Source: Sitta carolinensis (taxonomy: Eukaryota; Chordata; Aves; Passeriformes; Sittidae). Taken from it: a stretch of DNA of 64,000 nt. The translations under genes and the position numbers were made by a program. Shown in pieces: positions 1-9,955 of this stretch (position 1 is its first letter; every line of letters begins with the position of its first letter). The stretch is from contig JAVUNC010000004.1 in the NCBI GenBank assembly GCA_032173965.1, positions 4,942,001 to 5,006,000 on the forward strand. The letters run 5' to 3'. The notes below the pieces were generated by a model. It was not told where the DNA came from. It did not search any database and saw only the letters and a list, made by a program, of their open reading frames with translations.

Positions 1-1064
1 TGCAAATAGATACGTCTTTATGTAAATCCAAGTTCTTGGAACAGAAATCTACAGCCAAAAAAATACAAAGGTTTAAGACAGGGAGGAATTAAGCTCCAAA
101 TTTTTTCCTCTTCAAACTGAGGTACAACACTTTCCAGCTAAAGAATGGAAGGCACAGACTGGATGCCTGGGGAGTAATTACACCAGCTCTAAAACCCCTG
201 TGATTTCACCTTCAGAAATGTGAAGGCAATGGACACTTGGTCATTGTTTTAGAGTTTTCTGCCATGTGTATGATTTTTTTATATATATTTTTATATATAT
301 GTGCATCTTCTAAACCTACAACTTGTGCAAGAACACTGACTGCCAGGCAGCTTCCTGACAGTGCACAGCCCCATGGCAGATAGGGGAGCTGAGCACTGGA
401 GGGTCACTTGGCCCAAACTATGCTGGAATGGTCTGTGGCTTGAGAAAACTTCAGGAGGTGTTAGTTATCCACTGCATATGCCAGGGACTGCACCTGGGTC
501 TGAATGCCCAAACCTCTTTTTGGGCGGTGTTAGATTTACCAGCTAGAAAGGAAAATTCTCCAAGACTATATTTAAGTTTAATATCTTTTGCTCAAAATCC
601 TTAAGCTTGGTCCACATGCTGTCCCATGTTAGTATATGAGAATTACTTCATGTATTTGTCTAAATAGAGCTGGATTTGGTTGGGAAAGCACCAGGAGCAA
701 CAGGGAAGAGAGAAACCATGAGGTTAAACAGGGATTTTTGTAGGTAGAAGACAAAGGAAGGCCAATAACTCATTCCCAGGACACTTTTACAGAGAGTCTT
801 ATGCTTGGATATATATATATATGGTTTTCTGGAAAATGTCAAAAACTAAAGGAATGGGGAATGAAACTGGTTGGTAACTGGGGGGCAATTTAATTCCAGG
901 ACCACTTGTTGGGGGCAGCACTGGGGGAGTGTAGGATCAGTGGATCTACTGAATTAGCAGCTTTCTTGCTTCTACCAGTTCATCACAGCCTGTGTTTCTC
1001 AAGGGGAATCACCTGGCACCCTCTACATGGTGCACATGGCATCTGCAAACAGGACCAAAGGTGA
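1..1064. other. Unique non-coding sequence
   Basis: No recognisable gene or repeat body. There are short AT dinucleotide runs near 276-300 and 805-822. Open frames are short and show no family motif. The last 60-80 bases could be a diverged upstream part of the CR1 that follows. Confidence 0.6.
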
Positions 1065-1675
1065 TCCAGCAGTGCCCTGGCAGCCAGGAGGGACAGCCAT
1101 GTCCTGGGGGACATCAGGGACAGCATCCCCAGCCAGGCAAGGGAGGGGATTGTCCTGCTCTGCTCTGCCTCACCTCGAGTGCTGGGGGCAGTTTTGGACA
1201 CTGCAACGTAAAAAAAGATATTAAACTATTGCAGAGCATTCAAAGGAGGGGAGCAAAGATGGAGAAAGGCCTTGAGGGGAAGCTGTGTGAGGAGCAGCTC
1301 AGGGCCTTTGGGCTGTTCAGGCTGGAGGAGACTGAGGGGAGACCTCACTGCAGTTGCAACAACTTCATGAAGGAAGAGCAGGGGCAGGCAGTGATCCCTT
1401 CTCTGTGGGGACCAGTGACAGGAACTGAGGCCATGAGGTTTGAAGTCATGTTAGGGAGGTTTAGGTTGGATGCTAGAAAAAGGTTCTTCATTCAGAAGGC
1501 GAGTGGGCACTGGAACAGGCTCCCCAGGGAATGGTCTGCAAGCCTGACAGACTTCAATGAGCATTTGGACAATGCTCTCAGGCACAGGGATGGTGCTGAG
1601 CAGGGCCAGGAGTTGGACTCGATGATCCTTGTGGGCCCTTTCCAGCTCAGCATACTCTATGGTTCTGTGATTCTC
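1065..1675 (+). mobile_element. CR1 LINE, 5'-truncated copy with ORF2 C-terminal tail
   Basis: This is a 3' CR1 fragment of about 610 bp. It runs from the region reading 'cagccaggaggg' to a degenerate octamer tail 'tactctatggttctgtga' (about 1653-1670). One frame, open from about 992 to 1696, reads the C-terminal tail of CR1 ORF2. It shows the family signatures QRRGAKMEKGLEGK, then GRFRLDARKRFF, then GHWNRLPRE. These belong to the non-catalytic tail downstream of the reverse transcriptase, so the copy has no enzymatic core. The end 'gatgatccttgtgggccc' marks the same CR1 subtype as the copy at 50995. The open frame is inherited from the LINE and is not a host gene. The 5' boundary is uncertain by several tens of bases. 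Confidence 0.9.
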
Positions 1676-1957
1676 TTCACAATGAGGATCACTTAGGAAT
1701 GGCACTGGTGGCTTCAGCAGAGCAATCCAGCCCTGTAATATGGTAACCTTTGGAAGTACTTGGACACAGGCAAAGGCTGTGGAGTTTAATTTCAGACTGA
1801 TCCAACAGCAGGCAGGAGTACCAGCAGTGCTGGCTCAGCGCTTCCACCAGGACTGGCGCAACTCGCTCTAACTCATTCCTTCTGGGCTCTTTTTAAAGTG
1901 CCAGCTGGGACTGTGTTGCTAAGCTGTCCTCTGAACAACAACACTGTTAATAATAAT
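1676..1957. other. Unique non-coding sequence
   Basis: Nothing recognisable between the end of the CR1 and the MIR-like fragment. Confidence 0.55.
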
Positions 1958-2200
1958 AACAATATTCAGGTCTTACATAGCATTTTTCACCTTTAGATCT
2001 TGAAGTGATTTACTATGGAAGGCTTTGGTGGGCTTTAAGAACAGATTATACAGACATCTGTCAGGAATAAACTAGATTTCCTGACCCTGCCACAAAGCAG
2101 TGGAGTATTTCGATGCTCTTTCCAGCCCAGAATTTCTATGATTTTCCCCCATTTTGTACAGAGAGGATGTTAACTCACGTGGATAACACAGATGCTGCTT
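1958..2200 (-). mobile_element. MIR/CORE-SINE-like element split by a nested CR1 fragment
   Basis: The left part (about 1958-2025, 'cttacatagcatttttcacc' followed by 'cttgaagtgatttac') resembles the antisense tail half of amniote MIR-type SINEs. The right part (about 2144-2175, 'cccccattttgtacagagag') resembles the next MIR segment, usually 'ccccattttacagatgag'. Between them lies an old CR1 3' end (2031-2143). The order fits one ancient MIR copy interrupted by a CR1 insertion. Both parts are strongly diverged and the outer right boundary is a guess. Confidence 0.55.
2031..2143 (+). mobile_element. Old CR1 3'-end fragment
   Basis: This fragment of about 113 bp reads 'ctttaagaacagattatac' through to a tail 'aatttctatgatt'. 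It follows the layout of ancient amniote CR1 3' ends: 'tttaagaacaggttagacaa', a cctgcc segment, 'ccttccagcc' and 'ttctatgatt'. It is far more diverged than the younger CR1 copies in the window. It appears to sit inside a MIR-like element. Confidence 0.65.
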
Positions 2201-3008
2201 TCAAGCCCCCATGGCAGCCCAAGATATCATAAATGGTAAAAGAAAAGAATTGAAGCTCTCCCCACCCTAACACTGTGCCCAGCAATTGTGGGTGGTCTCT
2301 GTGGAAATGCACCAATATACCTCAGATTGGGCAATTATTAAAAGATAACATTTCCAATGGGAGGAAACCAGATGTCGGTGGGAGCCTTAAGAAGGCTTTT
2401 GCCAATGGCAAAAATAGGATTAATCCTTCAGGATAGGGACAGACAGCCCCCCCAGCTCTCTCTTCTGAGAAAGGGGAGCTGGACCAAGTAATTAGACTGG
2501 ACACTTGACTTTTTGGTTGCTGAAGATAGATAAGAGACATTAAAACTGGCCTGGGAAGGGGAAGCAGGATAGTCTTGTGGTTTCTTTGCAGAGAGCTCCC
2601 ATGAGCACCCAGATATCTCAAGGGCTAATTTCAAAGTCAGGCTACTCTGACAGTTTACCTGCATTCTCATAAACATCAGGAGAGGTCAAAACTGCTGTCA
2701 CAGAAATTAGTTAGCAGAGGAGTTTTAAAAATGCACCTTGGCAATGGCAGAATGAAGACCACGACAGCATTGCTGGTGATGGTTTTGTTACAGTGACACC
2801 CTGATGATCTTAGGCTGCAACTGGAATAAAAGAAGTGGAACTCAGTGTGCTCCAGAAAACTGCACCTTCCAGGTGAGGAGCAGCTGGACTGACCTCAGAG
2901 CTGTTGTGAAAGGGGCCCAGAGATTCCCCAAATGTCTAACAGTAAAAAAGTATTTTTGTCTTTTTTTTTTAAGTATTGGAGATTAGGGACTATATTACTC
3001 TGTCACAG
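2201..3008. other. Unique non-coding sequence
   Basis: No gene, RNA or clear repeat seen. Open frames on both strands are short and lack recognisable motifs. Confidence 0.55.
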
Positions 3009-3186
3009 GTTTTTTTGGTTGGCTTTTTTTTGTTTGTTTGTTTGTTTTTGGTTTTTTTGTTTGTTTGTTTGTTTTGGGTTTTTTTTTGTTTTGTTTTTTG
3101 TGTTTTTTTTTTTTTTTTTGTGGGGGGGATTGTTTGGGTTTTGGGGTTTTTTGTTTGGTTTTTTTTGTGGTTTTTTTTTTTTTCCC
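3009..3186 (+). repeat. T/G-only low-complexity tract with (GTTT)n core
   Basis: About 175 bases are almost entirely T and G on this strand, with an imperfect GTTT/TTTTG periodicity near 3030-3075 and a G7 run near 3122-3128. The strand asymmetry lets it be read without stops as F/V/L/W/G in several frames, and as K/N/Q/T on the other strand. Those frames are composition artefacts. A second tract of the same kind lies at 38001-38123. Confidence 0.9.
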
Positions 3187-5218
3187 AACAAAGAACTTAT
3201 CTCTTTTGCTTAACTACAACAAAGCTTCACTCTGGTTTAAGTTTATCTAGTGTGTAAAGTGGGGACATGGCCACTGAGCATACCTAGGAGCAAGAGATCC
3301 AAGCACACTGAAGGTGCAAACCTGCCCTGTGGACATTCTGCAGAGCATTACATATTTAGTGTCCCTCAGGGGACTGAAATTTCTTTGTAAACATCAGTCT
3401 AAGAAGCAAAATCAGCAAGTGCCAACAAAAAGAGGATCATTCTCAAGCCAAGCAAGACCTTATGTTCTTTTGCAAGGGACACAGAAAAGTGATGAGAAAT
3501 GAGAACATCCTGAACTGTAGGAATAAACTTTTCATTGTCACTGTTCAGGGTTGGAGTTTAGTCATCATCTACTACCATACCTGTATGCACAGACCAGCAC
3601 CTAAAAGGTCCCTGGGAAAGTCAAACAGCAGAACAGTTCTTAGCTGAACAGCTCTTCCATTCAGATTTTGTGATTTTAAGAACATTCTTATAAGATGGAA
3701 ATAATTTTAAACTTTTTTTTCAATAATAAAAGTAGTTTTAATGACCCTTTAATTTTTATCCAAATTTTCTTGTTTTCTGAAATGAGGAAATGTAAGAACA
3801 ATAAGCATCAACCTATTCCATTCTGCAGACCATTTCTCTGCTTTTGAAAAAATTTTTTGATAAAAAGTTTTCAGTCCTCAGTGAATAAAGTTGGTGCATT
3901 CTTTAAAATATTTTTTTTTTCCCCAGGAAAAATCTTCATTTGTGACAGAAGCCCACTCTTTGTCAAAATCAGGTTTTGGTGGAAAGTTTTGACCACCTGT
4001 GGAAATGCAATCTGCGAACAGCGTGTAATTTAGGAGTTGGATGAAGATAAATTCAATGGACTGATTTTTAGTTTCTCGTGTTTCAGAGTGAGGCAGGGAT
4101 CCAGGCCCTTCCATGCCAGCACGGCCGCAGGGTTGGACTCTTATCAAAGCAGTTGCCTTTGGGGCTCTCACGAGATCAGGTTTTTACTCAGTGAGAGCTC
4201 CACTCTCCGAAGGGAGTAGGAAGGCCACAGGAACAGCCTCATTTCAGGATCGACCCTAAGGAAAACCAGGGGTGTGGAGGGACTCCAGAATTCTAAGAAA
4301 ATGGCAGAGAACTGGTCCTGACTTTCCCCATGGATATAGGGAAAAGATGTTTAGGCATAGTTTAAGTTTTTTACCAGTTTAAAAAAAAAACAACAAGAAC
4401 AAAAAAAAAAACCTTCAACAAAACCCATGTGAACTTGTTCACTCATCACCTTGAATAAAAAAGGGCAAACTCTCCCCATTCCATGAAGCTATTCTTGGCC
4501 ACTGCGAGCTGAAAAGCAGGGAGGGCAGTTTGAAGGGGGCAAATACAATTAATGCTCCCACTTTTGCCATATTTCTGGGCCCAGGGGACAAATCAGGAAA
4601 CTTTATGTCAGCAGGAATGTGAACAATAAAGTCAAAGTGGGTTGCATGTTAGAAAACCGTTTCACTCCCTTTTTATACTTTTTTTATTTTATTTTTTGCC
4701 CAGCAGTATGATGTGTTAACAATTTTGTTGGTTTAACAGTTCACACTTCCAGCACATTTATCCATTGGCACATGGGGGTTTTATGCATTTAACAGTTTTC
4801 TTCATTAAAGTGGGTTCCACTGTGTCTTAAAAATTGTTTTCCTTAGACTGCGTGTTTGTTATTTTATATGGTGTGACTGAAAAGCAGGCCAAAATTTTGG
4901 CCTTGGAAAATGCACACTGCAGAGAGGAGCCCAGAGCGGGCAGCAGGATTAGCTTCCCTCAAAGCCCAGCACAAATTCTTTTAAGAACTGCTGATTGCAC
5001 TTTGAAGCCTTTCTCCCCTAATTGCTGGAAGATTCTTAATTTGTCCTGAGCTTGGGAAAACGAATTGCAGATGTATGTGCTGCAATCAAAACTCTCTCTG
5101 CACAGGATCTTTGTGTGTCGGTGTGGAGACGTCCTTCACCCCCTCCACAGCACCTTCCAACCACCTGTTTTCTTACAAAAACAGTGCCAACATTTCAATT
5201 TCTTTTTCAATTTTTGAA
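3187..5218. other. Unique non-coding sequence
   Basis: No recognisable coding exon, RNA gene or transposon. There are A-rich stretches near 4380-4410 and short T runs near 3710 and 3908. Nothing else can be named. Confidence 0.55.
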
Positions 5219-5249
5219 GGGAGGGCAGGGGCTGGGGGAAGGGAGAGGG
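5219..5249 (+). other. G-quadruplex candidate
   Basis: Six G-runs of at least three G (5219-5221, 5223-5225, 5228-5231, 5234-5238, 5241-5243, 5247-5249) are separated by loops of 1-3 bases. This satisfies the usual intramolecular G-quadruplex pattern on the + strand. No promoter or gene is visible nearby, so a function cannot be assigned. Confidence 0.7.
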
Positions 5250-5435
5250 CGGCTGTTATTTCTACAGAAGCAGGACTGGTTCTTAGAGGCATAAGAGACA
5301 CCCAGGTGTTTTCACAGCGAGCCCTGTGCAGGGCCCTTTTGGAGCCCAGCTCGATTCCTGTTTGCCAAACTACACTTTCAAGAGGTGTCAGATATCCAGA
5401 ACCTGTTTCAAATGCCAAGTCAAGCAACGGAGAGG

Positions 5436-5489
5436 AAAAAAAAAAAAAAAAACCAAGGGGAGGGAGGAGGGAAGAAGGGGGATGTGGGG
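5436..5489 (+). other. Poly-A run plus second G-quadruplex candidate
   Basis: A run of 17 A (5436-5452) is followed by purine-rich DNA. G-runs lie at 5457-5460, 5462-5464, 5469-5471, 5477-5481 and 5486-5489, with loops of 1-5 bases. This forms a second quadruplex-capable motif on the same strand about 210 bases downstream of the first. The purine bias continues to about 5530. Confidence 0.65.
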
Positions 5490-7027
5490 AAAAAGGAAAG
5501 GGGGAAAATGTTCCTCCTCGAAGAAAAAGGTAGTTGTTCCAACTTGGCTGTTTCTTTTTAAAATAATTAGTTAAGCAGTGCATAAAAACAGGTAAGTCTG
5601 TTCTGCATTGCTCATAGCCTTGGCAGGCCCTGTCCTTCCCCACGTTGGAGGAATGCCTGTGAACCACCACTGCACAAGAGAAGGGAGGGGAATTGTATCG
5701 CCGTGACCTAAGGCAACCCAGCTTGTAAGGTTAACCATAATTTTTTAAACTAACATGACCTCTGTTAACCCCTCCACTCCAATCTTGAAAAAAAAAAATA
5801 AAAAAAAAAAAAAAGGTAAGAGAGAGAAACATGTTTACAAAATCACTAGAAGAGTAAAGGGGGAGCAAGAAGCTGAGTGTCTTGTTCCTTTGGTCTCCCC
5901 TCCATCCATCCCTCACTTGCTGCTTTGTCCCTGTGTGTCCCCAGCAGTAACTGGTGTTTACTGGGCCATGATGCAGCATGTCTAGGGACTTTGCTTTTTC
6001 TAATGAGTCACATAATCATAAAATTAAACCATTCTGGGAAGCCAAAAAAACTCAGCTCCTTGTGTGCATTCAGGGCTTTGCAGGAATGTTCATGTCTGGA
6101 TGTCTGAGTCACATGCTCTCAGGTAAACGTGATACATCCTCTTTTTAATGACACCATTGGCCTGATTTATTTATTTTATTTCCCTCTACTCATCCTCTCC
6201 CCTCATTCTGCAGAAGAACGCAGGCTATTTCCTCCAGCTTGGATGCCAGGTAAACCCACCTCAGGCACTCTTTGCCCTTCCCTCTCCTGTAGCTGCCTTA
6301 ATTCAAGCAACCAAAGCCAATGCCAGCCCGGCTCTGGGCCAGCTGGAGGTGGCATGAGGCCATGGTCTATGGTGTAGTCAGATTTTGTGTCAACATTTGG
6401 ATGCTGAGCTCATCTTAACCAGAATGTGCCAAGCTCAAAGGAATCCAAGTCTGCCACAGAAAATATATATGCAACACACAGCCCACACATAGACATTGGC
6501 TCAGGGAGGGGACTGAGTTATTTTTGTGTCTCAACATTTTCTCTATGGCTTATTCTTACCTCCATTCACTTCTGGTCAGAGTCAGATGTGGTGTGAGGAG
6601 AAGGGTGTGGGTACAATATGGAGAGACCTGGCTTCATCTCCCACCACTGCACAAGCTGCAGATGCTGCCTGACTGCTCTTGAATACTCACCTCCTGCGTG
6701 CTCCACCATTCACACCAAACTCTGACTTCACATGGAAGTGAAGTTAGGCCCCTCTTAAAATATTTTTTCTTTGAAATGCTTCCTTCCCTGCTTAAAAAGC
6801 ATAAACAAACACTCCTGCTTATGTATTTATAATTATTAAGCATGGAAAATCTACCAGTTAAGTAAAGTTAATGTACAAAGTAAGGGGAAAGAGGCCAAAT
6901 TCTCAAATGGTATGAACTGGCAGACATTCAAGTCTTCACTGGAAAAATAGGCTTGAACTTCCATTCATCTAATATGTAGTCCAGCTCTCCATCCTAGAAC
7001 AAGCTCATTTACAATTAATTGTTTATA
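5490..7027. other. Unique non-coding sequence with an A-rich run
   Basis: Contains an interrupted poly-A run at 5788-5814 (one T). No coding or RNA feature could be supported. Confidence 0.55.
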
Positions 7028-7165
7028 TAGAAACATAGAAAATCTTGGGTTGGAAGGACCTTTAAAGACCATCTGGTTCCACCCTCCCAGGGTCAAGCAC
7101 AGATAAGCTGCTCAGTCCCATCCAACCTGGCCATGAACACTTCCAGGGATTTCTATTCCTGTTGA
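7028..7165 (-). mobile_element. CR1 LINE 3' fragment
   Basis: The antisense CR1 3' end starts with the reversed tail 'gaaacatagaaaatcttggg'. It continues through 'ttggaaggacctttaaagac' and 'catccaacctggcc', ending near 'acttccagggat'. It is 5'-truncated to about 135 bp and has no coding capacity. Confidence 0.85.
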
Positions 7166-9653
7166 GATGCACCAAACATAGGAAATGCCACCTACTATGG
7201 ACCACTCACCAGGGGGATGCACTGAGCTCTGCTCTCCCCAAACCCACTTTTTGGAAACAGTAAAAAATGGCTTCTGTCACAGTCTGTTCTGGGTGGTTTT
7301 CCTTTGCAAAAGGTCCCTGTTGCCCAAGAGAAGACAAACACCTACTTCCAAGGATGAGGCTGAGCACGAAGTTTCAGCACCTGCTTTCTGGGAGTTATCT
7401 CCATCTACACTAAGTGACAGGGACATCTGCATCCTTATGAATTGAAACAAACTCCTCCCACCCCATAACTACAGCCAGTGACATGAGGGAAGTGCAGGTC
7501 TGAGAGCCAGCTTCCAGCCAAGGATGTAGCTTGGGAGTTGTGCTAGGGGTAGCAATTGTCCCAGAGAAAGGTCTGGGGTCTAGGTGTGATCTCACCTCTT
7601 TGATCTGAGGACCCAATGAAGGTGGGTTCTAAAAGCCTTGCAGATGTGACCATTGTGCTGCTCCTGAGTGCCAAGAGGGTCCCATCCCAGATGCCGAGCA
7701 GTCTGGAAGCAGCTGTGGCTGGGCATGGAGAGGCCAACTGGGAGAGCATCTCAGCCTCTGTCCTAGGAACTCCTGGGTGAGTAACAGCTGGCCTAATTCC
7801 TGCTGGACTCTTCTAATAATTTAGCAGTATAACAAGCCAAGCCTTAGGACCAGGCCTTAATACAGAAGTTGCATATCAGGCCACAGATAAAATATCTCAG
7901 TGGGTCCCACTGGAGCACTTTGTATGGCAGTTCCAAGGATGAAGCTGCAGCCCATTCATCTGTACTTGCATGTCAGCAACTCTTTTCATGGACCATGTGC
8001 TTATGATTTCATTGTCTGATTTCTGGACATCAAGAAAACAAAACATTGGAGACTCATTTTCTAAATTAAGCAAAGGGGAAGAGAAATTGCTGATGGAGAA
8101 GAACAAACTTGTCTCATTCTGAGGACTACAGTTCCTCCAGAGAGGCATCACTGGCACATGTGTATTTGTCCAAGTCTTCCAATTCCCACCCTTCCTCCAA
8201 CCTGCTTTTTCTATTCTACAGCTGTTTGGAAAATACTGCATTTTTTTTTCATTACAAATATTTAGTGTCTCAGAGTTTGAATGAACCTTTGCTGCTTTTG
8301 CGAATTCACTTTGAGTTGAAGAAAAAGAAATCAGTAACTTTTTCCTACTTCATTCACTTACAATTTTGATTTATGGTGGTCTTCTGCAGCAGGGAGTTGA
8401 CTTCAGCCTCTTAATTGATGATGAGTAACAAGACATCTCTGAGATATCTGTGTTAACAGAGAAAGGAGTTCCTGAGGCTATCTGTCACAGTAAAACAAAA
8501 AGCCTTGTTTCTGATATAGTTAATGCAATGAATACATGAGCATCTATCTGAATATGACTTCCCAGTCTCAAAAAAAAGTTCTGATAATGAAGTTTTACCC
8601 AAGTTCGAACTGTTTTTCAAGGTTTGGGTTTTTTTTCCATTATTCCCAGACACTATTTGCATTCTTATTCTAAAGTCTGTGGGCTGCATGAGACCTGGTG
8701 ACTGAAGGAGGAAAGTGATAGGCAAGGGGTTGGGAGACCTGATAACAGAACTCAGGATCAGATTTTAATTTCTGGGCCACATTCTCTACTTCCATGCCCC
8801 ATGCCTTCTAATTTCCTCCCAGATGTCTTCTTCATTCACAGCCTTATTCCTTGACATTGTCTCTTGAGGTTTTCTCTGCCAGAACAGAGAGCAGTGCATG
8901 TAAAATTCATTTGGTTTTAAAACTATTGCTGTAATGAAAAAATACTTTTATTTTCCTCCCTTTCCTGGAACACCTTGAAATTACATCAGAGTCATGAGGG
9001 AAATTAGAAAGAATCTGGGTCATCTTTCCTCACTCTCTCTTTTTGTACATTTTTGCCTGATGATTTAGGTGAAACATCCAGTATGAACAAGAATAAGTAG
9101 GGATTCTCATTCTTACTCCTCAGCAGACTCCAAACTGATGAACAAAAAGCACTGTAATTTGTTCCAGTCCTTGATTTGGACTAGTATTGAATATAGATAT
9201 TTTGTAAATTTTTTTATGCACTAAAAGGACATTAAATAAAATTCGAATGGCTTTAAAAGTACCAAAATTATTATAAATTCCTCAAAACTCCAAGAGATTT
9301 TCTGAAGCTGCTGAAATTATTTTATTGTTTCAATTTAATTGACTTAAACTTAAATTGACATCCTTTAATCCCTGCTGAACCAGGCCACAGGTATCAATAA
9401 CTGGGCATCCAAAATGATGGTTTAATTTGAGGCAGATTTTACCTTCACTCTCTTCACAGGAACATTGTAAAGTACCATAAGATGCTTTAATGTTAAAAAA
9501 ATATATGGGTACCAGTATGATGAATATCATGGAAGGTCCTACATGACAGTGAGGTATTCACTCCCTGACCCTGAAATAAATAGAGCCTGGTGTTGAACAT
9601 CAGAGGATACCAAGCAGTAGGAGCAGCCAAAGCACCCGGAATAATGCAGGGAC
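7166..9653. other. Unique non-coding sequence
   Basis: About 2.5 kb with no recognisable gene or transposon. Short open frames occur on both strands without family motifs. Confidence 0.55.
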
Positions 9654-9955
9654 AATTATATTATATTATATTATATATATTATATTATATTATTTATATT
9701 ATATTATATTATATTATATTATATTATATATATATATTATATTATATTATATTATATTATATTATATTATATTATATTATATTATATTATATATATTATA
9801 TTATATTATATTATATTATATTATATTATATTATATTATATTATATATATTATATTATATTATATTATATTATATTAATTATATTATATTATATTATATT
9901 ATATTATATTATATTAATTATATTATATTATATTATATTATATTATATTATATTA
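9654..9955. repeat. (TTATA)n pentanucleotide microsatellite, 302 nt of pure A/T
   Basis: From 9654 to 9955 there is no G or C. The unit is TTATA/ATATT. It is interrupted by TA expansions near 9671, 9725, 9788 and 9841, by TATTTAT near 9690, and by two TTAATTA blocks at 9875 and 9914. Because the unit is five bases, all three + frames give the same cyclic peptide (L-Y-Y-I-I), so the long open frame over it is an artefact. Length may be unreliable in the assembly. Confidence 0.95.
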
